This document shows, piece after piece, positions 17,546 through 25,491 of a stretch of 37,046 bases of DNA; positions within the stretch are counted from its first letter, which is position 1; every line of letters starts with the position of its first letter. The notes below the pieces were generated by a model, which was not told where the DNA came from, did not search any database, and saw only the letters and a list, made by a program, of their open reading frames with translations. The stretch covers positions 1-37,046 of the forward strand of contig JAILLO010000090.1 in assembly GCA_024693105.1 (NCBI GenBank), given 5' to 3'. The DNA comes from Clostridia bacterium (GTDB taxonomy: Bacteria > Bacillota > Clostridia > Peptostreptococcales > Anaerovoracaceae). The position numbers and the translations under genes are program-made.

Positions 17546-18459
17546 TAATAAAACTCCTTATAAATTCTAAAATACGGCTTCCGAACACCACCAAATTGTC
17601 TGAACGCCTTTTCTACACCCGGAATTACACTTCCTTCAAAGTCAAACGCTTTCCCCAAATCATGTGCCTGTTTGATTCCTTCATATATCAGCAATGTATT
17701 CGCCTGGCTATTCTTGTAGTTTGGATCTGTGCCATTTATCAGATAATAAACAGAATGTTCATCCCACACCAAAAAAGCTCCACTATGTACATTCTCGCTA
17801 TCGTCAATTGCGAACAACAACCTTGAACATTTCCGCTCCTGGCTGGCGCAAAACAACTCTTCAATAAGAACTTGCGAAAAAGGTGTCTCTCTGCCCTGGC
17901 GCTCAAAAGTTAAACGATTCAATTTGTAAAACAATGCAACATCATCAGAATCAACCGTCTTGACTTTATCTTTTGCCTTGCGTAACATATTCCTTGCATC
18001 TGAAGAAAACTGGTCTTCCACAATTTTCAAATCATGCGCATCTTCTATTACATATGTGTATTTTAGGGATTCACTATAATATCTCCAAAAAAATGGTAAC
18101 CAGTTTTCAAAACGATAATTGTATTGCTGATCATATCTTTTCAGATTGAGGCTTTCAATGTAATCGCAAATTTCATTTATTATTCTATCTTCATAGTCCA
18201 ATTTTGAAGAGTACTTTTGCTTAGGCGGATAAGAAATAATAATGCCGTTATTTTGCGTTAACGGTGCCCTTGTAATTATTCTTCCTTCTTTGGTATCTTT
18301 AATCAGATACGGCATCGCCGCTATTGGCTTGCCACCTTTTTCAACAACGTACACGTCCCAGTTGTCAGAACCGCAAGTAATATCCAACCACCAAGGTTGC
18401 GAAAAAATCGGAATATATGTGCTCTCGGTAAACACCTGGTACCTTTCTTTTGATTTCAT
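17545..18459 (-). CDS. FemAB/GNAT-like acyltransferase (304 aa)
   Basis: The protein has the layout of the FemAB-like/Acetyltransf_6 group: an N-terminal FSQPWWLD motif (19-26), a central DARNMLRKAKDK segment, and the C-terminal FDFEGSVIPGVEKAF signature followed by FGG. Known relatives transfer acetyl groups or amino acids from aminoacyl-tRNA to amines on peptidoglycan or sugars. It lies between the wbpE-like and wbpA-like genes and overlaps wbpA by one base. No WbpD-type acetyltransferase occurs in this cluster. I infer that it acylates the 3-amino group of the UDP-diamino-uronic acid, possibly with something other than acetyl. A role on an amino sugar elsewhere in the glycan is equally open. 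Confidence 0.75.
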   Translation of the reverse strand: MKSKERYQVFTESTYIPIFSQPWWLDITCGSDNWDVYVVEKGGKPIAAMPYLIKDTKEGRIITRAPLTQNNGIIISYPPKQKYSSKLDYEDRIINEICDYIESLNLKRYDQQYNYRFENWLPFFWRYYSESLKYTYVIEDAHDLKIVEDQFSSDARNMLRKAKDKVKTVDSDDVALFYKLNRLTFERQGRETPFSQVLIEELFCASQERKCSRLLFAIDDSENVHSGAFLVWDEHSVYYLINGTDPNYKNSQANTLLIYEGIKQAHDLGKAFDFEGSVIPGVEKAFRQFGGVRKPYFRIYKEFY

Positions 18460-18478
18460 TTCCTAATCCTTTATCTCT

Positions 18479-19603
18479 TCACATTACTTCATTAATCGCA
18501 TCAATTACTCTTTTCTGATCTTCTTCCATAAGATACGGATGCATTGGCAGATTCAGTATTCTCTGTGAAACATATTCTGCGTTTTCGAAGTTTCGATAAA
18601 TGTATGGATTGTTTCTGTATACGGTCTGCTGGTGCATACTCTTAGGATAGTATATCATAGTCGGTATACCTTTTTCCTTCAGATGCTTCTGAAACCGGTC
18701 TCTCTGTGCCTCATCCTCCAAAAGAATTGAATACTGTGCATAACTTGACAAATATCCGTCCGGAATAAATGGCGTCTTGACTGCATCATTCAGCCCGGCA
18801 TAATACCTTTGAGAAACCTTCTGACGTTCTTCAAGCTCATATTCCTTAAATGCCTTCAACTTCACCTGAAGCACTACTGCCTGCAAAGCATCAAGCCGGG
18901 AATTGAGCCCTATTCTGATATTATCGTACTTATCAGTTCCTTTGCCGTGCACTTTCAGTGACTCCAAATAATCCTTTACCTTTTCTTCGTCCGTAAACAC
19001 AGCTCCGCCGTCACCGTAACAGCCAAGTGGTTTTGCCGGAAAAAACGAAGTGGTTGAAATATCGCCCAAAGCACAGGCTCTGACACCTTGCGCCATGCCT
19101 CCAAATCCCTGTGCGGCATCCTCAATGAGCAAAAGATTGTGTTCATCTGCAATTTTCTTTATCTTCTCATATTCAAAAGGAAGGCCAAATAAATCAACGC
19201 ATATCACTGCCTTAGGTGTGAGTTTTCCATGCTTTTCAATATCTTTTACCGCTTTCTCCAAGTCCTCAGCGGAAATATTGAAAGTGCCCCTGTCAATATC
19301 AACAAATACAGGTGTAGCATCCTGAAGCGAAATTGTTTCTGCGCTTGCGTAAAATGTAAATGTAGGCACGAAAACCGCATCACCGACCCCGATGCCATAA
19401 GCTTTTAACGCCAAAGTTAATGCGTCCGTACCATTCGCACAAGATATGCAATACTTCCTTCCAACATATTCTGCTAGCTGTTCTTCAAACTCGGTTACGA
19501 AGTGTCCTCCTATAAACTGCGCTGAATCGAGAACCTTCTGAACATTTTCATTTATTTCATTTTGTAATGCACTGTACTGTGCTTTCAAGTCTATGAATTG
19601 CAT
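18479..19603 (-). CDS. wbpE: WbpE-type UDP-3-keto-GlcNAcA aminotransferase
   Basis: The 374-residue PLP enzyme carries the Schiff-base Lys K191 in SFFPAKPLGCYGDGG, D162 in LIEDAAQGF and CANGTDALTLAL. The start QFIDLKAQY and the whole core closely match the WbpE/WlbC subgroup, which aminates C3 of the UDP-3-keto-glucuronamide-type intermediate using glutamate. The wbpA- and wbpB-like genes downstream complete the oxidase-aminotransferase set. It is separated by 19 bp from the FemAB-like gene and by 52 bp from the gene before it. RBS AAGGTG. Confidence 0.9.
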   Translation of the reverse strand: MQFIDLKAQYSALQNEINENVQKVLDSAQFIGGHFVTEFEEQLAEYVGRKYCISCANGTDALTLALKAYGIGVGDAVFVPTFTFYASAETISLQDATPVFVDIDRGTFNISAEDLEKAVKDIEKHGKLTPKAVICVDLFGLPFEYEKIKKIADEHNLLLIEDAAQGFGGMAQGVRACALGDISTTSFFPAKPLGCYGDGGAVFTDEEKVKDYLESLKVHGKGTDKYDNIRIGLNSRLDALQAVVLQVKLKAFKEYELEERQKVSQRYYAGLNDAVKTPFIPDGYLSSYAQYSILLEDEAQRDRFQKHLKEKGIPTMIYYPKSMHQQTVYRNNPYIYRNFENAEYVSQRILNLPMHPYLMEEDQKRVIDAINEVM

Positions 19604-19655
19604 GTCCGCACCTTCTGATCTTCCAAAACAACTATTTTACTTAATCTTCCTAAAA

Positions 19656-20180
19656 TCATATCTGTTTGTTTTGTTTCAATTTGGCATACATTTTTCTGTA
19701 TGCGTCCAAAATTCGAGCTCTTCCTTCTTCATCCAACCCATATGTATCTAATTGTTCTTTCCATGTGGGCGGAATAAGCTTGCGTTTAATCCTTAGTATT
19801 GATACCGTTTCAACCCCATGCCTCACGCACAACGCCAATCTGTGCGTTCCGTTTATACAATTATTGTCACTATCCACAAAAAGCAATGACCGTTTGTCAT
19901 ATCCTTTTTCCGCAAAGCTCTCCGCCAATGTAACAAACTGCTCATGCCATTTTGAGTCAAACTGTGAATCATCTCTAATATACTTTCTTAATGCACTTTT
20001 GTAAAACTCCCATCCATCCTCTGAGTCTCCGTAATACTTTTCAAAAGCAATGTAATTTAATGCCACTACTATATGATGATATTTGCTTGCTTCAACTGTT
20101 TCAAAAAGATCTGTCAACGGCACTTCTTCCGTCTTATAAATAACCCTGTATATGAGAGAAGCTATTACGTCTTTTAACAT
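19656..20180 (-). CDS. Small protein with ParB/sulfiredoxin-fold-like motif, unknown role (174 aa)
   Basis: I do not recognise a named family. Residues 100-131 read as a short strand, then INGTHRLALCVRHG and a further strand. This resembles the D-G-x-H-R nucleotide-binding motif of ParB/Srx-fold domains (N110, G111, H113, R114). The rest is helical and charged, with no signal peptide. It overlaps the upstream transferase-like gene by 7 bp and has AAGGGG before its ATG, so the two are coupled. ParB-fold proteins can be ATP- or CTP-dependent kinases, nucleases or switches, so a nucleotide-using step in glycan synthesis is possible but unproven. Confidence 0.6.
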   Translation of the reverse strand: MLKDVIASLIYRVIYKTEEVPLTDLFETVEASKYHHIVVALNYIAFEKYYGDSEDGWEFYKSALRKYIRDDSQFDSKWHEQFVTLAESFAEKGYDKRSLLFVDSDNNCINGTHRLALCVRHGVETVSILRIKRKLIPPTWKEQLDTYGLDEEGRARILDAYRKMYAKLKQNKQI

Positions 20181-21349
20181 TGTTTTCCCCTTAATATCTC
20201 CGAAAGCAGGCTGTGCGTGTTATCTAAAATCTCATATCGATACTCTTTCAGTTTTCTGTATCTTGAAGGATTTGAAATATCATCAACAACCACACCTACA
20301 CCATTGTATAGTGCCTGCTTCAATACTGCCGAATAAGCCGAAACAGCGTATTTTGTCATCATTAATGATTTTTCAATCGAGACATCGAAGTTATCCTGAA
20401 TTTCAAATTCACTAAAAATTCTCCGTATCTTCTCCTTGTTCGAAAAAACAGGATGTGGCCTCAGACAAACAGTTATCCCCTGCTTTTGTAAAAACAACAA
20501 GCTATCCTTAATAACAGCTAATTCTTTTGTGGTCTCCTCCTGCAAATAATATGTGTAATCAAAAGTTATATGACGGAGCGCCAAAATTTCCTCAGGAAAA
20601 ACAAGCGCCTGCGGAACCGATACGCAAAACTGCGATTCTTCTGCCCTTAATGATTTCATCATATCTACGTAGTAATCACTCCATAAATAGCATTTATCAA
20701 AATGGAAAAAAGCATCCCTAATAAAATAGAACTTTTCACCATGTTGAACATTAACAATTCTAACCCCTTCCATACTACAGTACTCATGCAATATAGAGGA
20801 TGTAAACGAGTACTCACTGCACGTTAGTATACATTCCGGTTTAAAAGCGTCCATTATACCACGAAACTGCGAAATCTTAAGCATCAGTTTCAATGCAAAG
20901 TACCAATCACGTGGATAACGTTTCCGGATTGAATTTAGAAATACTACATCTGCCTCCCTTAGGCGCGCTTTTGGAAACTCTCCCGTTATCTGTATTTCAC
21001 CATATTCATCGGCTACTTCTTTCGGAACTAAATTCTTTGAAGGTTCATCTGCAAAAAAGACAGCCCTTGAGTGTATTACTGTAGCCGGTGGATTTGCTGC
21101 TGTAATTAACTTTTTCCTGACGAAAAAATAAATCAGGAAACTGGCTAGATTCCACATAATGTTCACAATGCGTTTATTCATTCTTATCTGGCAGCAATAC
21201 TGAAAATAAGATCTTTCAATATCATCTTTCGGATTTTCAAAAGAATTTAGGATTCTCTGCTGTGCTTCGACAGAAACACTGAAAAGCTGGTTCATGTTCT
21301 TTTCAAAAAAAACTGCAATACCCTTTAAAAGGGGAAAAACTTTCTTCAT
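20174..21349 (-). CDS. Putative GT-B glycosyltransferase, possibly for the nonulosonate (391 aa)
   Basis: The protein has a two-domain pattern like capsule/polysialyl-type transferases. The N-terminal half ends in NVQHGEKFYF (QHG at 202-204). The C-terminal half has CLRPHP (297-300 RPHP) and SAYSAVLKQALYNG (337-350). The HP and Ser-rich motifs followed by a glycine-rich turn recall bacterial polysialyltransferases and CDP-glycerol-type transferases. A hydrophobic stretch near 62-77 may touch the membrane. Since the locus makes a CMP-nonulosonate and no other transferase here looks suited to CMP donors, I suggest it as the nonulosonate transferase; this is inference. GGGAG lies 6 bases before the ATG. 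Confidence 0.55.
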   Translation of the reverse strand: MKKVFPLLKGIAVFFEKNMNQLFSVSVEAQQRILNSFENPKDDIERSYFQYCCQIRMNKRIVNIMWNLASFLIYFFVRKKLITAANPPATVIHSRAVFFADEPSKNLVPKEVADEYGEIQITGEFPKARLREADVVFLNSIRKRYPRDWYFALKLMLKISQFRGIMDAFKPECILTCSEYSFTSSILHEYCSMEGVRIVNVQHGEKFYFIRDAFFHFDKCYLWSDYYVDMMKSLRAEESQFCVSVPQALVFPEEILALRHITFDYTYYLQEETTKELAVIKDSLLFLQKQGITVCLRPHPVFSNKEKIRRIFSEFEIQDNFDVSIEKSLMMTKYAVSAYSAVLKQALYNGVGVVVDDISNPSRYRKLKEYRYEILDNTHSLLSEILRGKQC

Positions 21350-21388
21350 CGCTTACTCCCTGCCATTTTCGACTGCCATATCAAATTG

Positions 21389-22393
21389 TCAGTGTGCTCT
21401 GCCTAAATCATAATAATACGAGTTTTCCACATTCGGCTCCATTATTGATGCAATTATTGTCCCTGAATTAATCCCGGATATACGAATCCTGCACTTGGAA
21501 AATGCAACCATTGCGGCTAAATACTCAAACCCACGTAACATTTTGTCATTAATGCGGTCTGTTGTATATGCTGTATCCAAATTAAATTGTAAATCAATAT
21601 TTGTTGCATCAATAAACTGAGTATCAACTGTGTATAATCTTTCACCTAATACTTCCTTGAATCGTTGATAATATTCCATGTCCTCCGTAGCTAATAGTAT
21701 TCCATCACAGTTGTTCTCTACCATCATGCAAATACTCTGGTCTAAAACATATTCGACTGTCGGTTGTACATGATTGCCGCCGCTTTTGCTTCCAAGCTTT
21801 GTGAATTTTCTATAGCCTGTGCCTCTAGCATGTACTCCCACTAAATTTTGCGGCAAATCATTTAGCTGTGAACAAAGATATCCTTGGAGTTTATCACTGT
21901 ATTCAATATTTTGTTTCCAAACATTGCTCCAATAATCAATAAGGGAATCCTCCTTTAAGAATTCTGTTGTATCCTTTGGCATATCATGGCAATAACAACC
22001 GTCAGATAGAATCACATTTTGGGAGGAGAAAACCTCCTCCAGGCTGTATCTTTTTCCGTCGTTGTCAGCCGGTTGCTTAAAATAGTATTCCCAGGCATTA
22101 ATCTTTCCGACTTCATCATCATATAACTGCACATTCGGATATGTCATCATATCCACTACTGGAATATACCCCTTTTTTCGTGCATAATCAATATGCCCAA
22201 GCATTAGTATCGCGTCAGATAGCAATCCTGTATACCTGCTGACGCGTCGACACACAAAGAATGTCTTTTGAGGGTTAAGTTTTCCTCCCGTATTAATCTT
22301 GCGTTCGCGCCACTTCCAATCATATAAAGGCGCATATAATTTTATTGCAATCGGTGCAAATGGCGATGCCTTAATGATTTCTTTTATTCCCAT
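21389..22393 (-). CDS. Putative GT-B transferase of fucosyltransferase-like type, paralogue A (334 aa)
   Basis: The motif VGVHARGTGY (185-194) resembles the H-x-R donor-binding loop of the GT11/GT23/O-fucosyltransferase superfamily, which uses GDP-sugars. Upstream are GYIPVVDMMTYPN and GKINAWEYYFKQP, blocks shared almost word for word with the protein at 26495-27487, so the two are paralogues. No membrane segment is apparent. A fucosyltransferase-like fold fits donors of the GDP-heptose or GDP-6-deoxy type made upstream in this operon. ATG 22393 was preferred to a TTG 7 codons upstream because AAGGA lies 7 bases before it. Confidence 0.6.
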   Translation of the reverse strand: MGIKEIIKASPFAPIAIKLYAPLYDWKWRERKINTGGKLNPQKTFFVCRRVSRYTGLLSDAILMLGHIDYARKKGYIPVVDMMTYPNVQLYDDEVGKINAWEYYFKQPADNDGKRYSLEEVFSSQNVILSDGCYCHDMPKDTTEFLKEDSLIDYWSNVWKQNIEYSDKLQGYLCSQLNDLPQNLVGVHARGTGYRKFTKLGSKSGGNHVQPTVEYVLDQSICMMVENNCDGILLATEDMEYYQRFKEVLGERLYTVDTQFIDATNIDLQFNLDTAYTTDRINDKMLRGFEYLAAMVAFSKCRIRISGINSGTIIASIMEPNVENSYYYDLGRAH

Positions 22394-22435
22394 CGATATT
22401 TCCTTTTTCAACAATAATAACCAATATTTCGTGTT

Positions 22436-23383
22436 TTAGCCACTTTTGCCTGCTTCAATTCTTTGATAATACAAGAAGTCATCTAATTGTTCATCAATTG
22501 GTTTGAGTCCTTTGCCGTCACTAAAAAAGCTTTTTATCTGATTAAAAATACCAGGCTTGAATTTTGAATCCCATTCGTCGTCTATTTCAACATCTGTAAT
22601 CTTCACAGTACCGATATCCTGAACTTGTAATTTTTCAAGAGGCCTGAAGTATAATCTGTGCTTTTCGGTCAATATTTCAACTCCCCATCTGCCGGGAGCC
22701 GACCAGTTTGCAGAATAGGAAAACAATGCGCCTTTCTGTGTCCTCCCCGCCCCTGCATAAATCATAGCTCCTGGATGCCATTCTGATGTGCCTGCCGCAA
22801 AACATTCCATTTCGCTCGGTTTCCCTCCTAAATAGAATGCCAAATCGACGACATGCGTGGAATTTGCCAAAAACCATTCTTTCTTTTCTGTTGAATCCTT
22901 TTGAAGACTTTCAATAATATGACTCCATTCCGTAAATTCGAAATTGAAAGAAGTAACTCCACCGTCTTCTTCTATTATTTCTTTTGCTTTGGCTGTCGAA
23001 GAATAAAATCTTCTGTTATACGCAATATACACTTTTGCATTCTTTTTTTTTGCTGTCGCACTTGTTTTTTCTAACTCGTGCCTGCATATTGCTCCCGGTT
23101 TTTCAACAAGGATCTTTTTAATTCCCGCATTCAGGAGTAAATCCGTCGTCTCAGAAAGCTTAAGAATCGGCACTGCAACTATTGCAGTTTCAAAATTGTC
23201 AGTCTCTGTGCCCTTTAAAAATGCTTCAATTCCTCCAGAAATTGCCTGGATACCTGTTTCCTTATTAAACCTTCTGACAGACTCTGCGGTATTTCCAACT
23301 ACAGCGACTTCTGTCCCTAAGGATTTTAGCACCGGCAAGTATTCACCTGCCATATAACCTGTTCCAACCAATAACGTCTTCAT
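22436..23383 (-). CDS. Gfo/Idh/MocA-family oxidoreductase (315 aa)
   Basis: The N-terminal Rossmann domain starts LLVGTGYMAGEYL. The family EKP motif is intact at 94-96 (ILVEKPGAI), and AYNRRFY and HVVDLAFYLGG mark the substrate domain. The substrate is unknown. It follows another Gfo/Idh gene by 2 bp, and both sit next to ptmE and legB. In Campylobacter and clostridial nonulosonate loci a dehydrogenase of this family (PtmF) feeds glucosamine phosphate into the GDP-GlcNAc branch of legionaminic acid synthesis. Either of the two could have that role. Confidence 0.75.
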   Translation of the reverse strand: MKTLLVGTGYMAGEYLPVLKSLGTEVAVVGNTAESVRRFNKETGIQAISGGIEAFLKGTETDNFETAIVAVPILKLSETTDLLLNAGIKKILVEKPGAICRHELEKTSATAKKKNAKVYIAYNRRFYSSTAKAKEIIEEDGGVTSFNFEFTEWSHIIESLQKDSTEKKEWFLANSTHVVDLAFYLGGKPSEMECFAAGTSEWHPGAMIYAGAGRTQKGALFSYSANWSAPGRWGVEILTEKHRLYFRPLEKLQVQDIGTVKITDVEIDDEWDSKFKPGIFNQIKSFFSDGKGLKPIDEQLDDFLYYQRIEAGKSG

Positions 23384-23385
23384 AT

Positions 23386-24354
23386 TTATGTAAATGGATA
23401 CCTTTCTTCATTAATTAGCATTTTGTCTTTCAAAAATTTAATTACCGGAACAATCAATGCAAGGTGCAATCGCGCAGATTCTTCGTAAGGTGTAAGCCTT
23501 AAATCTCTGCCTTCAAACAGAGACTCCGCATACAATGCAGTAAGTTTACTTTGAAAAGGCACTTGAATTTTTATTTCATTAATTTTTAATCCCTGCGAAT
23601 TATTAAAGCTACATAGCCTGCCCTCTTCTTCAAAGATTATCCACTTTTGATTACCCGATACTATTTCAATAGCAACTCCACTTTCGGTTTTTTCAAAACA
23701 CGCCAGACTCAGGGTGCTTCCGCCCGAGTATTTGAATTCCAAGCAACCGTTCATCTCATAATACCCATCCCTTTTGGAATCAAAAAGTCTCTCATCAAGA
23801 CCGCTTACATCTATTTCTTGCGGCTGTTCTCCTGAAAGGAATGCAACGAGATCCACAAAATGGATAGTATTACACATAAGCCCCCAGTTATTTCCTCTCA
23901 CAAATACTTCTATTTTCTGTCCTAATACAGATTTCCTTATTTCCCCGTAAAAATCAAATATCCTTCTAGGGCAATTCACCCATGCCTTACAATTGCTTTT
24001 TTCTATGAGTTCTCCGATTGCCGAATAATCTTCCGGCTTTTGAAATAACACTTTCTCTAATATGAGATTCTCTATTCTTTTGTGAATAAGCAAGTCTCGC
24101 GTTATTGTCGCTCGGTTGCCGGAAGTTGTTGCTACAATCGCAAGTTTAATCTCTAGCGGAACATCGTCTACAGTCTTGCAATACTCAATGCTATGTGACA
24201 TACCTTCCGTTTTATCCCAAAGGTTCCTTGCCAGTTCAAGCGACGAATTATTAATATCAACGACATATATCTTTGCCATATGTTTTAATTCTTTCAGTGA
24301 CTGCATGTGACGTCTGCCTATATTTCCTGCTCCTATTACAACAATGTTGTTCAT
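23386..24354 (-). CDS. Gfo/Idh-like oxidoreductase with altered EKP motif (322 aa)
   Basis: Residues 1-120 form a Rossmann domain with VVIGAGNIGRRHMQ. Where the family normally has Glu-Lys-Pro it reads ILEKVLFQKP: E100 and K101 remain, but the Pro is Val102. The C-terminal domain has NTIHFVDLVAFLSG. It is similar in position to PtmF of legionaminic acid loci. GGAG lies about 10 bases before the ATG. A 90-bp gap separates it from ptmE, with a possible internal promoter. Function is a guess from context. Confidence 0.68.
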   Translation of the reverse strand: MNNIVVIGAGNIGRRHMQSLKELKHMAKIYVVDINNSSLELARNLWDKTEGMSHSIEYCKTVDDVPLEIKLAIVATTSGNRATITRDLLIHKRIENLILEKVLFQKPEDYSAIGELIEKSNCKAWVNCPRRIFDFYGEIRKSVLGQKIEVFVRGNNWGLMCNTIHFVDLVAFLSGEQPQEIDVSGLDERLFDSKRDGYYEMNGCLEFKYSGGSTLSLACFEKTESGVAIEIVSGNQKWIIFEEEGRLCSFNNSQGLKINEIKIQVPFQSKLTALYAESLFEGRDLRLTPYEESARLHLALIVPVIKFLKDKMLINEERYPFT

Positions 24355-24387
24355 TCTGATTGTACTCCTGCTCCTTTATATGAAATA

Positions 24388-24422
24388 ATTATATGCATAA
24401 TGCCCGATATTTTCGAATGCCC
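24388..24422 (-). promoter_or_regulatory. Possible internal promoter with two GGGCATT direct repeats
   Basis: In the 90-bp gap after ptmE the minus strand has TATAAT at 24393-24388. It is preceded by GGGCATT at 24422-24416 and again at 24405-24399, 17 bp apart. There is no good -35, so if functional it may need an activator bound at the repeats. It would drive the downstream Gfo/Idh-to-GT4 half of the long unit. Confidence 0.3.
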
Positions 24423-24444
24423 AATCTCAAAAGAGTCTGCATTC

Positions 24445-25485
24445 TTAAAAAAAGCGTTTCCTCATCTTTTCCAGCTCTTCAAACTGTCCCATATCCATCC
24501 ACGCATCCTCGCCGATTGGATAAGTCCCCACATTTTTTCCATCTTTAAGACACAGTTCCACTATTTCCGTCAGATGTATTTTTTTCTTTTCTTTCAGATA
24601 ATCAAATGCTTCCGGTTCCAAAACATATACACCGGTGTTAACAAGATAGTCCGTTGAAGGTTTCTCCACCAGTTGCTCAATTCTGCCATTTGCATCAAGC
24701 CTTACCGTACCATACGGTATGGTATATTTTTTCAGTGATGTCACTACGGTAATTATGTTACCGTGCTTTCTGTGAAAGCTTAAAACATCTGCATAATCAA
24801 CATCAAGCAAAATATCACAGTTGCTAACAAAAAATGTCCCCTTGACACAGTCTTTTACATAAAAAAGACTACCCCCCGTGCCAAGCGGCTCATCTTCTTC
24901 AATGTACTCCACTGAGTAATCTCTTTCAAGTTCATCGTAGTATGCTTTAATCATATTCTTTTTATAATTCAATGTGAAATAAAACTTGTCACATCCAAAT
25001 TTTCTAAAACTCTCTACAACAAGTTCTGAGATTGGTTTTTCGCCTATTGGAATAAGTGGTTTAGGAACAATGCTCGTATAAGGCATCAGCCGCTCACCCT
25101 TGCCACCTGCCATAAGAACAACAGGGGCTTTAATTTCTTTCCTGGCACGTTCAACGCCTTCAGAGTCCCAACAAACAATATCAACGATGTGATTGCAATC
25201 ATCAACAACCGGTATCGCCGTTAATTTCAATTCCTTGATATACAATCTTGCCTTTGATTTTTCATTCTGTCCTACAGTTTTAGGAACCATGTTCATCGCT
25301 TTAGTAACCGGCTCATCAATGCTGTTGCTGGCCAGTATCCACCTTCTGATATCTCCATCCGTTATTGTTCCTATCAATTTCTTCTCAGACTCTACAACAA
25401 ACAAAATTTTGTTTCCGATATTCAGTTTTTCCATCGCTTTTCGAATTGTTACATCTCCGGCGATTAAATAGTTTTCCAAATTCAT
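24445..25485 (-). CDS. ptmE: PtmE-like CBS-domain sugar-phosphate nucleotidyltransferase
   Basis: The 346-residue product joins an N-terminal CBS pair (about 6-58 and 61-108) to a nucleotidyltransferase (121-346) with VVLMAGGKGERLMPYT and KPLIPIGEKP. This fusion is the hallmark of PtmE, the glucosamine-1-phosphate guanylyltransferase that opens the GDP branch of legionaminic acid synthesis in Campylobacter. The CBS pair probably binds a nucleotide and adjusts activity. It follows legB by 6 bp with GGA before the ATG. Nucleotide choice (GTP) is inferred from the family. Confidence 0.85.
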   Translation of the reverse strand: MNLENYLIAGDVTIRKAMEKLNIGNKILFVVESEKKLIGTITDGDIRRWILASNSIDEPVTKAMNMVPKTVGQNEKSKARLYIKELKLTAIPVVDDCNHIVDIVCWDSEGVERARKEIKAPVVLMAGGKGERLMPYTSIVPKPLIPIGEKPISELVVESFRKFGCDKFYFTLNYKKNMIKAYYDELERDYSVEYIEEDEPLGTGGSLFYVKDCVKGTFFVSNCDILLDVDYADVLSFHRKHGNIITVVTSLKKYTIPYGTVRLDANGRIEQLVEKPSTDYLVNTGVYVLEPEAFDYLKEKKKIHLTEIVELCLKDGKNVGTYPIGEDAWMDMGQFEELEKMRKRFF

Positions 25486-25491
25486 AATATC

